Assembly (NCBI GenBank): GCA_024636835.1
Contig: JAGXGH010000121.1
Location: 32,888-96,887 of the forward strand
Origin: Verrucomicrobiales bacterium
Lineage (GTDB): Bacteria > Verrucomicrobiota > Verrucomicrobiia > Verrucomicrobiales > SLCJ01
DNA length: 64,000 nt
Reading direction: 5' to 3'
Part shown: one piece after another, positions 9,288-18,365 of the stretch
How the letters are laid out: every line of letters begins with the position of its first letter
How positions within the stretch are numbered: position 1 is the first letter of the stretch
The notes under the pieces: generated by a model
Databases searched by the model: none
What the model saw: the letters and a program-made list of their open reading frames with translations, nothing else
What the model was told of the DNA's origin: nothing
Program-made: the position numbers and the translations under genes

Positions 9288-9737
9288 CTATTGCGGGCCG
9301 GGCGTCTCGCCTCGATCGATAAGGATTTGGCGCACAATGGAGCTGTCGACGTCATCGTCATCGCCGAAGCTACCATTCTTGCCAGGTGATTGAACCGTTA
9401 GGGCAGGGGTAGCCGTTGGATCGATCGTGATTTTAAAAGGATTGCCCCATTCGTCGACGAACTGATTCCCTTCGATCTTGAAGCCGTTCTCAGAGGTGAC
9501 GAAGCGTTTATTCAGGCTGTTATCACCGCGCAACTGATGGAGAATGTCACTATTGTCGCCGGTTGGGAAATTTCCGGTCTCCGTTTTGAAGACGTGAATT
9601 TTATCCTCGATCGCGTAGGCGAGGTTTGAGGTAGATACGGATCGGAGCTTTGGTAGGTAGTGAAAGAACCACAATCCAGAAGTGGACAACAGGCCGACAC
9701 TGATGATAATGAGAACGGTGAGCGTCTTGTTGGACAT
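9288..9737 (-). CDS. Membrane-anchored pseudopilin-like protein (T2SS GspG-like fold), function unknown
   Basis: 149 residues with one N-terminal membrane segment (about residues 5-26), then a globular part. The order of features resembles the GspG/pseudopilin globular domain: an Asp-Glu-Trp-Gly-Asn-Pro-Phe block (residues ~92-98) followed by S-P-G-K-N-G-S-F-G-D-D-D-D-V-D-S, which in GspG forms the calcium-binding loop. The prepilin cleavage motif (G-F-T-L-x-E) is absent, so it is probably an anchored relative rather than a processed pseudopilin. It starts 16 bases after the upstream coiled-coil gene ends, so the two are likely cotranscribed. Function is not known. Confidence 0.6.
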   Translation of the reverse strand: MSNKTLTVLIIISVGLLSTSGLWFFHYLPKLRSVSTSNLAYAIEDKIHVFKTETGNFPTGDNSDILHQLRGDNSLNKRFVTSENGFKIEGNQFVDEWGNPFKITIDPTATPALTVQSPGKNGSFGDDDDVDSSIVRQILIDRGETPGPQ

Positions 9738-9753
9738 AGTGCGCGGTGGGGAA

Positions 9754-10623
9754 TTATCGGAAGTCGGCGAGACGGTAGTTCAATCGAATTGACTCCATTA
9801 ACGAACGGGTGCGCCGAATGAGTGGTGAAAATTTCTTGGAAACTTCAGAGAGTTCCTCCAGCTTGCCGCACTCGCGGCACAAGAATTTCCCAATATCCTT
9901 CTGCAGAGCGCGTTTCTTTTTTTCCAACTGCTCGATACGTGCGGAATACTCGACGATGACTTTGCTTGTCTCGGCAATGTTCCTCGTTCGTTTGCGGTGG
10001 TGCTGAGTGATTTTGTCGCGCGCCTGGTCAGCTTCCTCCTGTAAGGCGGTTCCGCGCATTTCGAGCTGCCGAGTGCGCTGCTTGTCGTTGGCTATAACGC
10101 GGGCGAGTCGTGAATACTCATCACGCGTTGCCCGGAGTTGGTCGCGTATCTCTGCCAATTTGGCTTCGTCCACGCCCTCGGTCTTAAGAACATTCAGTTT
10201 AAGCTTTTGGCCATTGAACCGTTTGTAGAGTTTGTTGGACTGATTGATGAGTTTCTGCACTTCGGCAAGGCTGTCGAGATAGTCGCTGCGGTTGTCGCTG
10301 ACCTGTTGCTCAATGCTGGCCACACGGTCGAGGAGATCGGTCGGTGCCTCATTGGACTCCGCCATCAGTTTTTCCTGGTCGGCCTTGCCCACGGTGAGTT
10401 TTTCGTGAGCTATATCCTGTTCTCGCTGAAGTTCCCGGAGGTTCCAATACTCTGTAGAGACTTCGTCGACATGCTCGATATCTTGCCATGCAAGCTTTCC
10501 GAGCAGAACTTCCGCCTCGGCGAGAAGAATTGCCTCTTCAGTAGCGTTCCTTAAATAAGAACGCGTTGGGACGATGCCAGTGCGTGCAGCAAATTGATGG
10601 AACAGATAAGCGAACGAATTCAT
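9754..10623 (-). CDS. Uncharacterised coiled-coil protein
   Basis: 289 residues with no recognised domain. After a short N-terminal region it is almost entirely helical with heptad-like patterns (about residues 65-240), rich in Glu, Lys, Gln and Arg. Near the C terminus is a C-R-E-C pair followed by a Leu/Glu-rich run, which might bind a metal but has only two cysteines. There is no signal peptide, so it is presumably cytoplasmic. It is followed closely by the pseudopilin-like gene. It may be a structural or scaffolding protein, but nothing in the sequence shows a function. Confidence 0.6.
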   Translation of the reverse strand: MNSFAYLFHQFAARTGIVPTRSYLRNATEEAILLAEAEVLLGKLAWQDIEHVDEVSTEYWNLRELQREQDIAHEKLTVGKADQEKLMAESNEAPTDLLDRVASIEQQVSDNRSDYLDSLAEVQKLINQSNKLYKRFNGQKLKLNVLKTEGVDEAKLAEIRDQLRATRDEYSRLARVIANDKQRTRQLEMRGTALQEEADQARDKITQHHRKRTRNIAETSKVIVEYSARIEQLEKKKRALQKDIGKFLCRECGKLEELSEVSKKFSPLIRRTRSLMESIRLNYRLADFR

Positions 10624-10712
10624 CAGTTGGTGGTGACCATATTTATCGTCGCTTCAGAAGAAGTGATTTTCTAAGCGATGTCATGAGTATCGCTATCTTC
10701 ACCCAAAACGGT

Positions 10713-10742
10713 GCCCCCGCAAGTATCCAAACTTACGGGGGC
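10713..10742 (-). terminator. Strong GC hairpin between acsA and the coiled-coil gene
   Basis: A 12-bp stem GCCCCCGCAAGT / ACTTACGGGGGC with one mismatch and a 6-base loop (ATCCAA). It follows the acsA stop by 30 bases in the wrong sense for a clear T tract, so it may be a weak terminator or an RNA-stabilising stem for acsA mRNA. Confidence 0.5.
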
Positions 10743-10772
10743 GTAATGTTCATAGAGTGTCAGTACGACGAA

Positions 10773-12716
10773 TCAAGAGCCTTGTTGAAGAGCAGCTATT
10801 GCACCAAAATCCTCCAGGGTAGTAGTATCTCCTGAAATTTTACCGGTTGCGCAAATTTCTTTGAGCAGTCGGCGCATGATTTTTCCGGAGCGTGTTTTTG
10901 GTAAGGTTGCTGCAAAGCGAATGTCGTCCGGCTTGGCAATCGCCCCGATCGCCTTACCGACGTGGTTGCGAAGCTCCACCGACAGCTCGTCGCTGGACTG
11001 GATGCCCGTCTTCAGGGTCACGAATGCGACGACTGCCTGGCCCTTCAGATCGTCTGGACGACCAACCACCGCCGCTTCAGCGACGGATGGGTGAGAGACC
11101 AAGGCGCTCTCCACTTCAGCCGTGCCAAGGCGGTGACCGGATACGTTCAACACATCGTCCAAGCGCCCGGTGATCCAGAAATTACCTTCATAGTCCACGC
11201 GGGCACCGTCTCCGGCGAGATAGACGCCTTCGTATTCGCTCCAGTAAGTGTCTTTGTAGCGCTGGTCGTCATTGTATATCGTGCGCAACATGGAAGGCCA
11301 CGACTTTCTGATCACGAGCTTGCCGCCTTCGTTGGGGCCGCATTCATTGCCACTCTCGTCAAAGATTGCCGCATCGATACCAAAGAACGGACGAGTCGCT
11401 GTTCCCGGTGTCGTTGGAGTTGCGCCCGGTGTTGGCGAAATCATAATCGCGCCAGTTTCGGTTTGCCACCATGTGTCGACGATAGGGCACTTGCCGCCGC
11501 CAATCTTGTTGTGATACCACATCCATGCTTCCGGGTTGATGGGTTCACCCACGGTTCCCAGGAGTCGCAGTGACGAGAGATCGTGTCCGTCGACGAATTG
11601 ATCGCCGGCCTTAATGAAGGCACGGATCGCCGTAGGCGCGGTGTAGAAAATCGAGACCTTGTATTCCTCGACGATCTGCCAGAATCGGCTGAAGTCGGGG
11701 TGGTTCGGTGCACCTTCGTAGATCACCTGGGACACACCGTTGAGAAGCGGACCGTAAACGATATACGAGTGACCAGTGATCCAACCAACGTCTGCCGTGC
11801 ACCAGTAAACATCATCGTCATTCATGTCGAAGACGTATTTACACGTGGCGTATGTGCCAACCATGTAGCCGCCAGTGGTGTGAAGAATTCCCTTCGGCTT
11901 GCCGGTGGATCCTGAGGTGTAGAGGATGAAAAGCGGGTGCTCGGCATCGAGAGGCACCGGTGGGCAGTCCGCATCCACTTTGGCGGTTTCTTCATGCCAC
12001 CAGAGGTCGCGTCCCTCGACGAATGTAACATCATTACTGCAGCGCTTGAGAACAAAAACCGACTTTACATCGTCGCGACCTTCGAGCGCTTCGTCGACGT
12101 TGGCTTTTAGCGGCACGATCTTTCCGCGTCGCCATCCGCCATCGGCAGTGATCACTGCGGTGGCTTTGGAGTCGTCGAGCCTGTCCTTGATCGAGTCGGC
12201 GGAGAAGCCACCGAAGATCACCGAGTGCACTGCGCCGATACGTGCGCATGCCAACATGGCGATTGTCGCTTCTGGAATCATCGGCATGTAAACCAGAACG
12301 CGGTCTCCCTGCTCGATGCCTTTTGCCTTCAGAACATTGGCGAACTGACACACTGCGCGGTGAAGTTCACTGAAAGTGATTTGCACTTTATCACCGGGTT
12401 CGCCCTCCCAGTAGATGGCGACTTTATCGCCTTTACCGGCATCAATATGGCGGTCGAGGCAGTTCTCGGTGATGTTCACCTTAGCGCCGGCGAACCATTC
12501 GGCATGCGGAGGATTCCAATTGCACACACTATTCCACGGTTGCTGCCACGTCAGTTCGCTGGCTTCGCGTGCCCAGAAGGTATCGGGATCGTCGATGGAT
12601 TCACGGTGCAATGCTTCGTATTGCTCCATGGATTTCACTCGTGCTTTGGCGGAGAATTCGGCGGGTGGATTGAAGACGCGGTCTTCCTTTTGGTGGGTTT
12701 CGATGTTGTCGCTCAT
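10773..12716 (-). CDS. acsA: Acetyl-CoA synthetase (acetate--CoA ligase)
   Basis: 647 residues, standard Acs length; activates acetate to acetyl-CoA through an acetyl-adenylate. Motifs: the ATP-binding P-loop [11 protein letters not shown] near residue 262, the A5 motif T-W-W-Q-T-E-T-G near 410, the hinge region [18 protein letters not shown] near 525, and the C-terminal [11 protein letters not shown] near residue 608, whose lysine is the known acetylation switch in this family. Complete. A 280-base gap upstream separates it from the next gene; no partner gene (acetyltransferase, permease) is adjacent. Confidence 0.96.
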   Translation of the reverse strand: MSDNIETHQKEDRVFNPPAEFSAKARVKSMEQYEALHRESIDDPDTFWAREASELTWQQPWNSVCNWNPPHAEWFAGAKVNITENCLDRHIDAGKGDKVAIYWEGEPGDKVQITFSELHRAVCQFANVLKAKGIEQGDRVLVYMPMIPEATIAMLACARIGAVHSVIFGGFSADSIKDRLDDSKATAVITADGGWRRGKIVPLKANVDEALEGRDDVKSVFVLKRCSNDVTFVEGRDLWWHEETAKVDADCPPVPLDAEHPLFILYTSGSTGKPKGILHTTGGYMVGTYATCKYVFDMNDDDVYWCTADVGWITGHSYIVYGPLLNGVSQVIYEGAPNHPDFSRFWQIVEEYKVSIFYTAPTAIRAFIKAGDQFVDGHDLSSLRLLGTVGEPINPEAWMWYHNKIGGGKCPIVDTWWQTETGAIMISPTPGATPTTPGTATRPFFGIDAAIFDESGNECGPNEGGKLVIRKSWPSMLRTIYNDDQRYKDTYWSEYEGVYLAGDGARVDYEGNFWITGRLDDVLNVSGHRLGTAEVESALVSHPSVAEAAVVGRPDDLKGQAVVAFVTLKTGIQSSDELSVELRNHVGKAIGAIAKPDDIRFAATLPKTRSGKIMRRLLKEICATGKISGDTTTLEDFGAIAALQQGS

Positions 12717-12996
12717 GAAATGGGTGTGTTACAGGGGCTGGATACCGGGAGGAGTTTACACTTTAACCACCTATCACGGAGTGCCTGTGGTTGAAAGGTG
12801 AGACTCGTTTGGGCTAGAAGTTTTGCCGTTAGTCTATGGAGTGATGCAAGCCTAAAGGCAGAGTTTTCTCCATGGAATGAATTAATAGGGTTTTTCAAGC
12901 GTCGCGAGTTTGGTGACTCCGGATATAAAGTTGAACGACATTGCGAACCGTTCAAATTTAAAATGTAGGACTGAGCATGTTAGAAGCACTCAAAAG

Positions 12997-13551
12997 CTAT
13001 TTCTCAGTGCTTGCTTTACGGGCGTTGATGAGGCCGATGAACAGTCCGATTAACGCTCCTAGATAACTTCCGTTATGAATATAGGCGACACGGATGAAAG
13101 CGTATTTATCCTCGATCCTTAAGGGATCGACAGTAGCTGACCAGAACGAGTAGTCGGCGCTGGGTCCGCGAATTAGTCCATAGAAATATCCACAAACCAT
13201 ACCGAGTGATGCCAAGATGAGGGTCAAGGCGATCCCAACTCGAATTCGTCGTTTGGCGACTGCTGGTTGATGGCGGGGCAGGGCGACTCGAGAGAGGAAC
13301 CATCCACCGAAGAGACCCACGACGCCTGCGGCAATCGCGCCAACAGTTGCAGCGAATACAACAGGAGCTTGGCCAATGTTTGCCCACCCGAATTGGTCGA
13401 ATTTGAATTTTGTGAAATACTCAGGTCCAATCGCGAAGGTAAAAAGATCATGGACGACTCCGTAAACAGCGGCAACGAGAAAGCCTGTCAGCGCACTTTT
13501 CCACAGAGGCTGCCACTGGGATTTTGAAATTCGTGGATAGAGGATGTTCAT
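12997..13551 (-). CDS. Small multi-pass membrane protein of unknown function
   Basis: 184 residues from the ATG at 13551; the longer frame to 13623 runs into a dispersed repeat and lacks a good start. Four hydrophobic segments are visible (roughly residues 18-38, 62-88, 105-130 and 155-175 of the short form). The block V-V-H-D-L-F-T-F-A-I-G-P-E-Y-F-T after the first segment resembles a motif (Y-G-x-x-H-D-Q-x-T-x-R-x-x-x-E-Y-F) that I recall from uncharacterised membrane proteins of the PVC group. Divergent from the YugP-like gene, with a repeat element between them. Function unknown. Confidence 0.6.
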   Translation of the reverse strand: MNILYPRISKSQWQPLWKSALTGFLVAAVYGVVHDLFTFAIGPEYFTKFKFDQFGWANIGQAPVVFAATVGAIAAGVVGLFGGWFLSRVALPRHQPAVAKRRIRVGIALTLILASLGMVCGYFYGLIRGPSADYSFWSATVDPLRIEDKYAFIRVAYIHNGSYLGALIGLFIGLINARKASTEK

Positions 13552-13573
13552 CGAGCACTCGAATAAAACGGCT

Positions 13574-13669
13574 AGCGGATAAAAAACATGATGTTCCGCC
13601 GCGCACAAGCAGACCGCAAGCAAGCAATTTCCTGTCCGGTCGCGTCAGACCAATACCAGGATTTGGTAT
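13574..13669 (-). repeat. ATACC-type dispersed element, copy 1 (diverged)
   Basis: Reverse-strand copy of the ~100-base element also at 25851-25955, 29700-29800 and 43912-44014. It carries the end hairpin ATACCAAATCCTGGTAT, the block TCTGACGCGA and the TGTGCGCGG block followed by a T run. Its far end has diverged (no GGTAT). It lies between two divergent genes and accounts for spurious N-terminal extensions of both. Confidence 0.7.
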
Positions 13670-13778
13670 GAAGCGACTTTTATCGATCACGGGCAATGCG
13701 AAATATGGGAACATTGAAGACACTATTTGCCATCGGGTGCTGCTTGCGGTGGGCTGCGTTTTGTATGACGCTTGTGCC

Positions 13779-14462
13779 ATGTTGTTCATCTGTGTGGTTG
13801 CGATTTTGGTATATGCCGTGTTGACGGTTGGACTTGGCGGGTGGGCACGGCGTCTATTGTTGAGAGGCGAAGCCGAGCGTCCATCATCGGCTCCCGCCAG
13901 ATTAGTGGCTTCAGGGATGTTGAAGGAGGCCGGAATGCCGAAAATTCAGGTGACCGAAGGGTGGTTCAAGGAATGGTCGACTTACGATGATGGGATAGGG
14001 AAAGTGATACTCGCACCGGAAATTTTCGAACAACGCACGCCGGAAGCTTGCGCGGTGGCGGCGATGCAGGCATCGAGAGCGGTCGTGGCGAGGGAGTCAC
14101 CGGCAGCATGGCGGCGCCGAAGGATAGCCCTTCGATGGTCGTCCGCGCTGCCAGGCCTGGCGCTCTTCTTCGCGATCTTTCTTATGCTTCTGAAGCGGGT
14201 TAACCCTGCAGGTGCACTGATACTATTCGCCCTTGCCTGTGTGGTGAGCTTGGTGATGTATTTGATGACGCTGCGAATTGATCTGCGGGCAGCGATGATC
14301 GCCAAGAAAACACTCCAAGGTCAGAATGTATTGGTTAGTGAGACAGATATGGCAAGAGCGATCAAGTTACTCGACGTTGCGCCGATGATGGATTTACGCG
14401 GGCCAATAGCGTCGATGAAGTGGGTGTTATGGCACATGGCTCCGTTTGCGCGTCGGTCTTGA
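13779..14462 (+). CDS. YugP/Zn_peptidase_2-like membrane protein lacking the HEXXH zinc motif
   Basis: 228 residues from the ATG at 13779; a longer frame from 13524 reads through a repeat and is rejected. An N-terminal membrane segment (residues 1-20) is followed by a cytoplasmic stretch and two more membrane segments (about 130-150 and 155-175). The layout matches the neutral zinc peptidase family of YugP: V-A-S-G-M-L-K-E-A-G-M, a Val-rich strand, Y-D-D-G-I-G-K-V-I-L-A-P-E, then a helix A-C-A-V-A-A-M-Q-A-S-R-A-V. In YugP that helix carries A-H-E-x-G-H; here it is M-Q-A-S-R-A, so zinc ligands and the catalytic Glu are absent. A catalytically dead homologue is inferred; role unknown. Confidence 0.6.
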   Translation: MLFICVVAILVYAVLTVGLGGWARRLLLRGEAERPSSAPARLVASGMLKEAGMPKIQVTEGWFKEWSTYDDGIGKVILAPEIFEQRTPEACAVAAMQASRAVVARESPAAWRRRRIALRWSSALPGLALFFAIFLMLLKRVNPAGALILFALACVVSLVMYLMTLRIDLRAAMIAKKTLQGQNVLVSETDMARAIKLLDVAPMMDLRGPIASMKWVLWHMAPFARRS

Positions 14463-14562
14463 TTGGGGCGTAGTCTGATATTGGCTGCGGCTTCCCAGCA
14501 CCAACTACAGATATCGTGCACCCCTCATGAATTTTGTCGCGTTATTGCGCGTCGGACGTAAA

Positions 14563-15306
14563 ATGAGAATCATGAATTTTAAAACCAATCTCTGTACAAG
14601 TGTTTTTGCCTTAGTGATGGCCTTACCAGTGATTGCCGAGCAAGAGCCGACAGCGGAACAAATGCTGCGATGGGTGCGGATCAATGGGGCGGTACAAGAG
14701 GGGAGTATGGATGGGAATCTTCGCCGCTCCGATGGTAAGAAAGTACCGTTCAACCTAACGATGGAGAAAGGCGGAATGTCATTCGCGTTCGAGAATCCGA
14801 AGCAAGTGGTGGCACTCGATTTGAGTGGTGAGGATTTGGCGATCAGTGAGAGCATCAATGGTGGCGAGATGAAGTCTGTGCCAGCCGAGCGTTTTGGCGA
14901 GTCGATTCGTGGAACAGATGCAAACTTTGAAGATATTGCGTTGCGCTTTCTTTTCTGGCCGAACCCGACATTTGAAAAGGAATCGGATGGAAGTAAAAAA
15001 GTCGAGCGTGTGGCAACGCGCGATAGCTACAAAATCCGTGCAAACAATCCGAATAAGTCAGGGCCATACGCGGTGGTTTTTGCCTGGGTGGATAAGGAGA
15101 GCGGCGCGCTGATGAGGGTGCAGGGCTACGATTGGAACGGTAAGTGCATCAAGCAGTTTGAAGTGATCAGTGCGCGCAAAGTCGACAAAGCCTGGATGCT
15201 GAAACAACTCCGTGTCGATCAGGTTGACCCCGAGTCGCAAAAAGTTCTGTCACGGACGTGGCTAAATTTCGAGGAGCCTAAAACACCGACACGGAAGGTG
15301 TTTTAG
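14563..15306 (+). CDS. LolA-like (outer membrane lipoprotein-sorting-like) exported protein
   Basis: 247 residues from the ATG at 14563 (another ATG follows at 14572). A signal peptide is clear: positive start, hydrophobic core L-C-T-S-V-F-A-L-V-M-A-L-P-V-I-A, cleavage after A-E. The mature part begins with A-E-Q-M-L-R-W-V-R and has the strand-rich pattern of the LolA/LppX superfamily (long beta sheet, M-R-V-Q-G-Y-D near residue 195, T-W-L-N-F near the end). Proteins of this type bind lipid or lipoprotein tails in the periplasm. It stands alone between a YugP-like gene and a repeat, with no lolB or efflux gene, so the cargo is unknown. Confidence 0.6.
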   Translation: MRIMNFKTNLCTSVFALVMALPVIAEQEPTAEQMLRWVRINGAVQEGSMDGNLRRSDGKKVPFNLTMEKGGMSFAFENPKQVVALDLSGEDLAISESINGGEMKSVPAERFGESIRGTDANFEDIALRFLFWPNPTFEKESDGSKKVERVATRDSYKIRANNPNKSGPYAVVFAWVDKESGALMRVQGYDWNGKCIKQFEVISARKVDKAWMLKQLRVDQVDPESQKVLSRTWLNFEEPKTPTRKVF

Positions 15307-15341
15307 GCGAGCTGGATACCGTGCAAGCTGCTGGTTTACGA

Positions 15342-15478
15342 GGGAGGGATGCTTTTCAGATGTCCGTGATTTTGTGCGATCGCGTATAACGGCTTTGCCC
15401 TCGCGATAGAGGGGGCGGGGCGGTAATGTCTTGTGACGGTGAAGGAAAGTTACGGACGACGTGGAAGTCATCCCTCCC
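15342..15478. repeat. GGGAGGGAT-bounded element, copy 2
   Basis: Bounded by GGGAGGGAT (15342-15350) and ATCCCTCCC (15470-15478); shares GTCCGTGATTTTGTGCG, GTGACGGTGAAGGAAAGTTA-like and GACGTGGAAGTCATCCC blocks with 3539-3654. It fills the gap between convergent genes and may terminate both. Confidence 0.7.
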
Positions 15479-15488
15479 AGTTTATTGC

Positions 15489-16286
15489 CTACTTGCCGAA
15501 GAGTCGGGAGAAATTCATACGTAACTGATCGTCGAGTTCGTCAGTGTCCATACCTCGAAGTTTGGCCAAGGCGTCGCGCACGACGACGAGGTTTCCTGGA
15601 TGGTTTACCGGAATCTCGTCCTCTTCCGGGGGGAGGGGGAATCGATTGTGTTCCTCAGGCAAGGGCATTGATGGGGCGTCGGTTTCGATCAACAATCGCT
15701 CGATTGGGAGTTGGCTGTAGGTCTCGCAAATGGTGCCTTTTCTCTCGTGTAGAAAGTAGCCGGAGAAGGAGAAATACGCGCCGAGTGATTCGAGTTGGTG
15801 CGCTGTTTCGATCGATCCTGAGAAGGCGTGGACGAGAAATCCACGGGGAAGTTTCGTGGCGCTTTGAAGAGTATCGACCAGCGCTCCCCATGCTTTCAGG
15901 CAATGAATGGTGATGGGGCGGTCGTGCTTTACTGCTAGAGCAAGGTGTTCCCGGAAGACCTTTTGTTGATCATCGATGTCGTGATCATGAATCCAGCGGT
16001 CGAGCCCACACTCGCCAATGGATGCCTTGGGATATGCGACGAGCTGCTGCTCGATGACGTCGCGCCAATGTGTGGTGCGTTGGTTGAGATACCACGGATG
16101 GAGACCAAATGCCGGACGGATGATCGATGGATGGGCTGCGGCGAGTTCCGCTACGTGGTGCCAGTCGCTCTCCTTGGTCCCATTGACGACCATGCGGGCT
16201 ATGCCCAGCGGCGGTGCCCACGACATCAGCGAACTAGCGATTGATGTGAGCTGAGGGGATTGTAGATGGTTGTGGGCGTCATCCAT
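15489..16286 (-). CDS. TatD-family metal-dependent hydrolase/DNase
   Basis: 265 residues, normal TatD length. The amidohydrolase-fold metal ligands are visible: D-A-H-N-H near residue 3, the glutamate in I-G-E-C-G-L-D near residue 92, the histidine in T-I-H-C near 128, H-A-F-S-G near 153, and E-T-D-A-P near 202. TatD proteins are cytoplasmic nucleases (3'-5' exonuclease or deoxyribonuclease) involved in DNA repair or RNA quality control. The N-terminal motif is DAHNH rather than the commoner DxHxH variants but fits. Downstream is a repeat element, upstream a divergent gene. Substrate not determined. Confidence 0.9.
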   Translation of the reverse strand: MDDAHNHLQSPQLTSIASSLMSWAPPLGIARMVVNGTKESDWHHVAELAAAHPSIIRPAFGLHPWYLNQRTTHWRDVIEQQLVAYPKASIGECGLDRWIHDHDIDDQQKVFREHLALAVKHDRPITIHCLKAWGALVDTLQSATKLPRGFLVHAFSGSIETAHQLESLGAYFSFSGYFLHERKGTICETYSQLPIERLLIETDAPSMPLPEEHNRFPLPPEEDEIPVNHPGNLVVVRDALAKLRGMDTDELDDQLRMNFSRLFGK

Positions 16287-16374
16287 GGGAAAAGTCGCGA
16301 TAAAATAGCAGTTTCCTTGCTAGCGAATTGAAAGGATTAGACGATGATCAAGACAGAATTACTCTAAACTTACC

Positions 16375-17103
16375 ATGGCAAAACCCTCTGAAAAAAAACA
16401 AGAAACTGGCGCAGATAGTCCTGAGCCTGCGAAGAAAAAAGTCGCTCGCAAGCGTGTGGCGAAGAAAGCAGTGAAAGCAGTTGCCGACGCTCCAGCTGTA
16501 GAGCCTGCGGCGCAGCAAGACCCAGCACCGAAGAAAAAAGTGGCACGTAAGCGTGTCGCTAGAAAACCGGTGCCCGCTGATGACCAGCGCGACGTAGCGC
16601 CTTCTTCTGATGAGCCTAAGGCGGATTTAAGACATAAATCGCCAGACGACGCTCCGTCGACGAGGCCTGAGAAGGGTGAGGTTCGTCGTGAAAGCGGATC
16701 GCACAATTCAGATCGCCATGAAGATGGGGACAAGAAGCGCCGCCGCCGCCGTCGCCGTCGCGGAGGAGATAGTCGGGACGATGATAACCGTAGCGAGCAA
16801 AGTGGAGATCCGCGTTCGCATAACGAGCCATCTGATGATCGCGATGAAGAGAATGACGGGCGTCCGGCGAGTCAGCGGGTGAAAGTTCGTCAGCCGGAGA
16901 GTCAGCGTCAGCACGATCGCCGTCCATCGCGATACACAGAGAATTCAGAGCTGCTTTCGAAGTATGCCTGGCAGCTTTACAAGGGTGAGATTCGCGAAGA
17001 GGGGGGGACCTTGATCGACGACCGCGATGCGAAGAAAATTGCCGAGCGTGCGTTCCGCATGGCGGAGATTTTCCTGATGGAACAAGCGCGGATGGGCAAA
17101 TAA
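16375..17103 (+). CDS. Lys/Arg-rich histone H1-like protein with conserved C-terminal helix domain, function unknown
   Basis: 242 residues. The N-terminal half is low-complexity and strongly basic, with two copies of the KKKVARKRVA unit (residues ~20-30 and ~53-63), each followed by Ala/Pro/Glu-rich linkers, like bacterial H1-like or Hc1-type proteins. Residues ~115-185 are a charged disordered region with an Arg run (about 8 consecutive Arg/Lys) and Asp/Ser/Arg blocks. The last ~50 residues form a structured helical part (L-L-S-K-Y-A-W-Q-L-Y through A-F-R-M-A-E-I-F-L-M-E). DNA or RNA binding is inferred from charge. Followed by a clear terminator. Confidence 0.7.
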   Translation: MAKPSEKKQETGADSPEPAKKKVARKRVAKKAVKAVADAPAVEPAAQQDPAPKKKVARKRVARKPVPADDQRDVAPSSDEPKADLRHKSPDDAPSTRPEKGEVRRESGSHNSDRHEDGDKKRRRRRRRRGGDSRDDDNRSEQSGDPRSHNEPSDDRDEENDGRPASQRVKVRQPESQRQHDRRPSRYTENSELLSKYAWQLYKGEIREEGGTLIDDRDAKKIAERAFRMAEIFLMEQARMGK

Positions 17104-17120
17104 AAGAGAAGTTTTTTTTG

Positions 17121-17153
17121 AAAGGGTCGGCACGAGGGTGTCGGCCCTTTTTT
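17121..17153 (+). terminator. Intrinsic terminator of the histone-like gene
   Basis: Stem AAGGGTCGGCAC / GTGTCGGCCCTT with G-U pairs, loop of about four bases, followed by six T. It lies about 17 bases after the stop codon at 17103. Confidence 0.8.
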
Positions 17154-17174
17154 AGTGGGGCATGGTATGGACGT

Positions 17175-17266
17175 CGTAGCTACTTTTGTGAAAAAGTGGC
17201 AGGGTGGGGTGGATGAATTTTCGTCGTTCAGAACCACTCTCGCCACGCTTTTACTAGCGTAGCTAC
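17175..17266. repeat. CGTAGCTAC-bounded repeat
   Basis: Begins and ends with CGTAGCTAC. The left side continues with a GTGGCAGGGTGGGGTGG run; the right side ends ACCACTCTCGCCACG then a short T run. The same two blocks occur in swapped order at 43115-43180. The 317-base gap 17104-17420 otherwise holds only the terminator and the promoter region of the next operon. Confidence 0.6.
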
Positions 17267-17420
17267 ATCCTGCCAGACGGTCAGCAACTCCGAAGGCTTT
17301 GTGGCGGGAATGTCTTCCCACTATGGGAATGGGTAGATAAAATGGGAAATGCGCTAATTTTTCAAAGTGACGGAAACTCTGCATTGCACCAGCTCGCCCT
17401 CTGGACAATGATTTTGAATC

Positions 17421-18344
17421 ATGACAAGCGACGTTAAACCAACACTTTTGATTCTAGCCGCAGGAATGGGCAGCCGATATGGCGGTCTGAAACAACTCGA
17501 TGCCATGGGGCCGAATGGCGAAACCGTGCTGGACTACTCCGTTTACGACGCCATTCGCGCGGGTTTTGGGAAAGTGGTGTTTGTGATTCGTCGCGATTTC
17601 GAATCTCAGTTCCGGGATTCTGTGGCTGCAAAGTTCGACGATAAGATCGAAGTGGATTTCGCGTTTCAGGATTTGAACGACCTTCCCGAGGGTTTTGAAG
17701 TTCCTGCTGGCCGCGAGAAACCATGGGGCACCGCGCATGCCGTGCGTGCCGCGCGCGATGTGGTGAGCGGATCCTATGGAATGATTAATGCCGACGACTT
17801 CTACGGCGCGGATGCTTACGAGAAACTTGCTGGATTTCTTCGCTCTGCCAAGGATACCGAGGAGAAGGCAACCTTCTGTATGGTTGGTTTTCAGTTGAAG
17901 AACACACTTTCAGATTTCGGCAGCGTGGCGCGTGGCGTGTGTAAACCTGATGACAACGGCAAGCTCGTCTCGGTGACAGAGATGACCAAGATCGTGCGCA
18001 CACCTACGGGTGCAGAGAATTTGGAAGATGAGTCCGCGCCGGTGAAACTCAGTGGCGATGAGTTGGTCTCGATGAACATGTGGGGATTTACTCCATCGTT
18101 TAATCAGCGGATTGAAGAGCAGTTCGTCGAGTTTCTAAAAGCGCAGGGGAGCGAAATGAAGAGCGAATGCTACGTGCCATTGATTGTCGACGACTTGATC
18201 AAGAAGGATGTCGCTGAAGTGGAAGTTCTAGAAACCAAAAGCACCTGGTTCGGCGTGACCTATCAAGAAGACAAGCCGCATGTCATGGCATCCATTCAGC
18301 AGCTCATCGCCGCAGGACGCTATCCGGAAAACCTTTGGGAATAA
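17421..18344 (+). CDS. NDP-sugar nucleotidyltransferase
   Basis: 307 residues. The N-terminal motif LAAGMGSRYGGLKQLD (residues 12-27) is the nucleotide-binding signature of sugar-1-phosphate nucleotidyltransferases; D-D-F-Y-G (near residue 135) is the metal-binding Asp region. The family activates a sugar 1-phosphate with UTP, TTP or GTP. It is the first gene of a three-gene operon with a NahK-like kinase (21 bases downstream) and an NDP-sugar epimerase. The context suggests it takes the hexose or N-acetylhexosamine 1-phosphate made by the kinase. Which nucleotide and sugar it uses cannot be read from the sequence. Confidence 0.88.
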   Translation: MTSDVKPTLLILAAGMGSRYGGLKQLDAMGPNGETVLDYSVYDAIRAGFGKVVFVIRRDFESQFRDSVAAKFDDKIEVDFAFQDLNDLPEGFEVPAGREKPWGTAHAVRAARDVVSGSYGMINADDFYGADAYEKLAGFLRSAKDTEEKATFCMVGFQLKNTLSDFGSVARGVCKPDDNGKLVSVTEMTKIVRTPTGAENLEDESAPVKLSGDELVSMNMWGFTPSFNQRIEEQFVEFLKAQGSEMKSECYVPLIVDDLIKKDVAEVEVLETKSTWFGVTYQEDKPHVMASIQQLIAAGRYPENLWE

Positions 18345-18365
18345 CCCTCAGCCGACTTTACTATC

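Noticed and set aside
9288..9737. True type II secretion pseudopilin
   Set aside because: The prepilin cleavage motif before the membrane segment is missing and no other secretion gene is adjacent.
13524..13778. N-terminal extension of the YugP-like protein
   Set aside because: It reads through a dispersed repeat and overlaps the divergent gene's start; the ATG at 13779 begins right at a membrane segment as expected.
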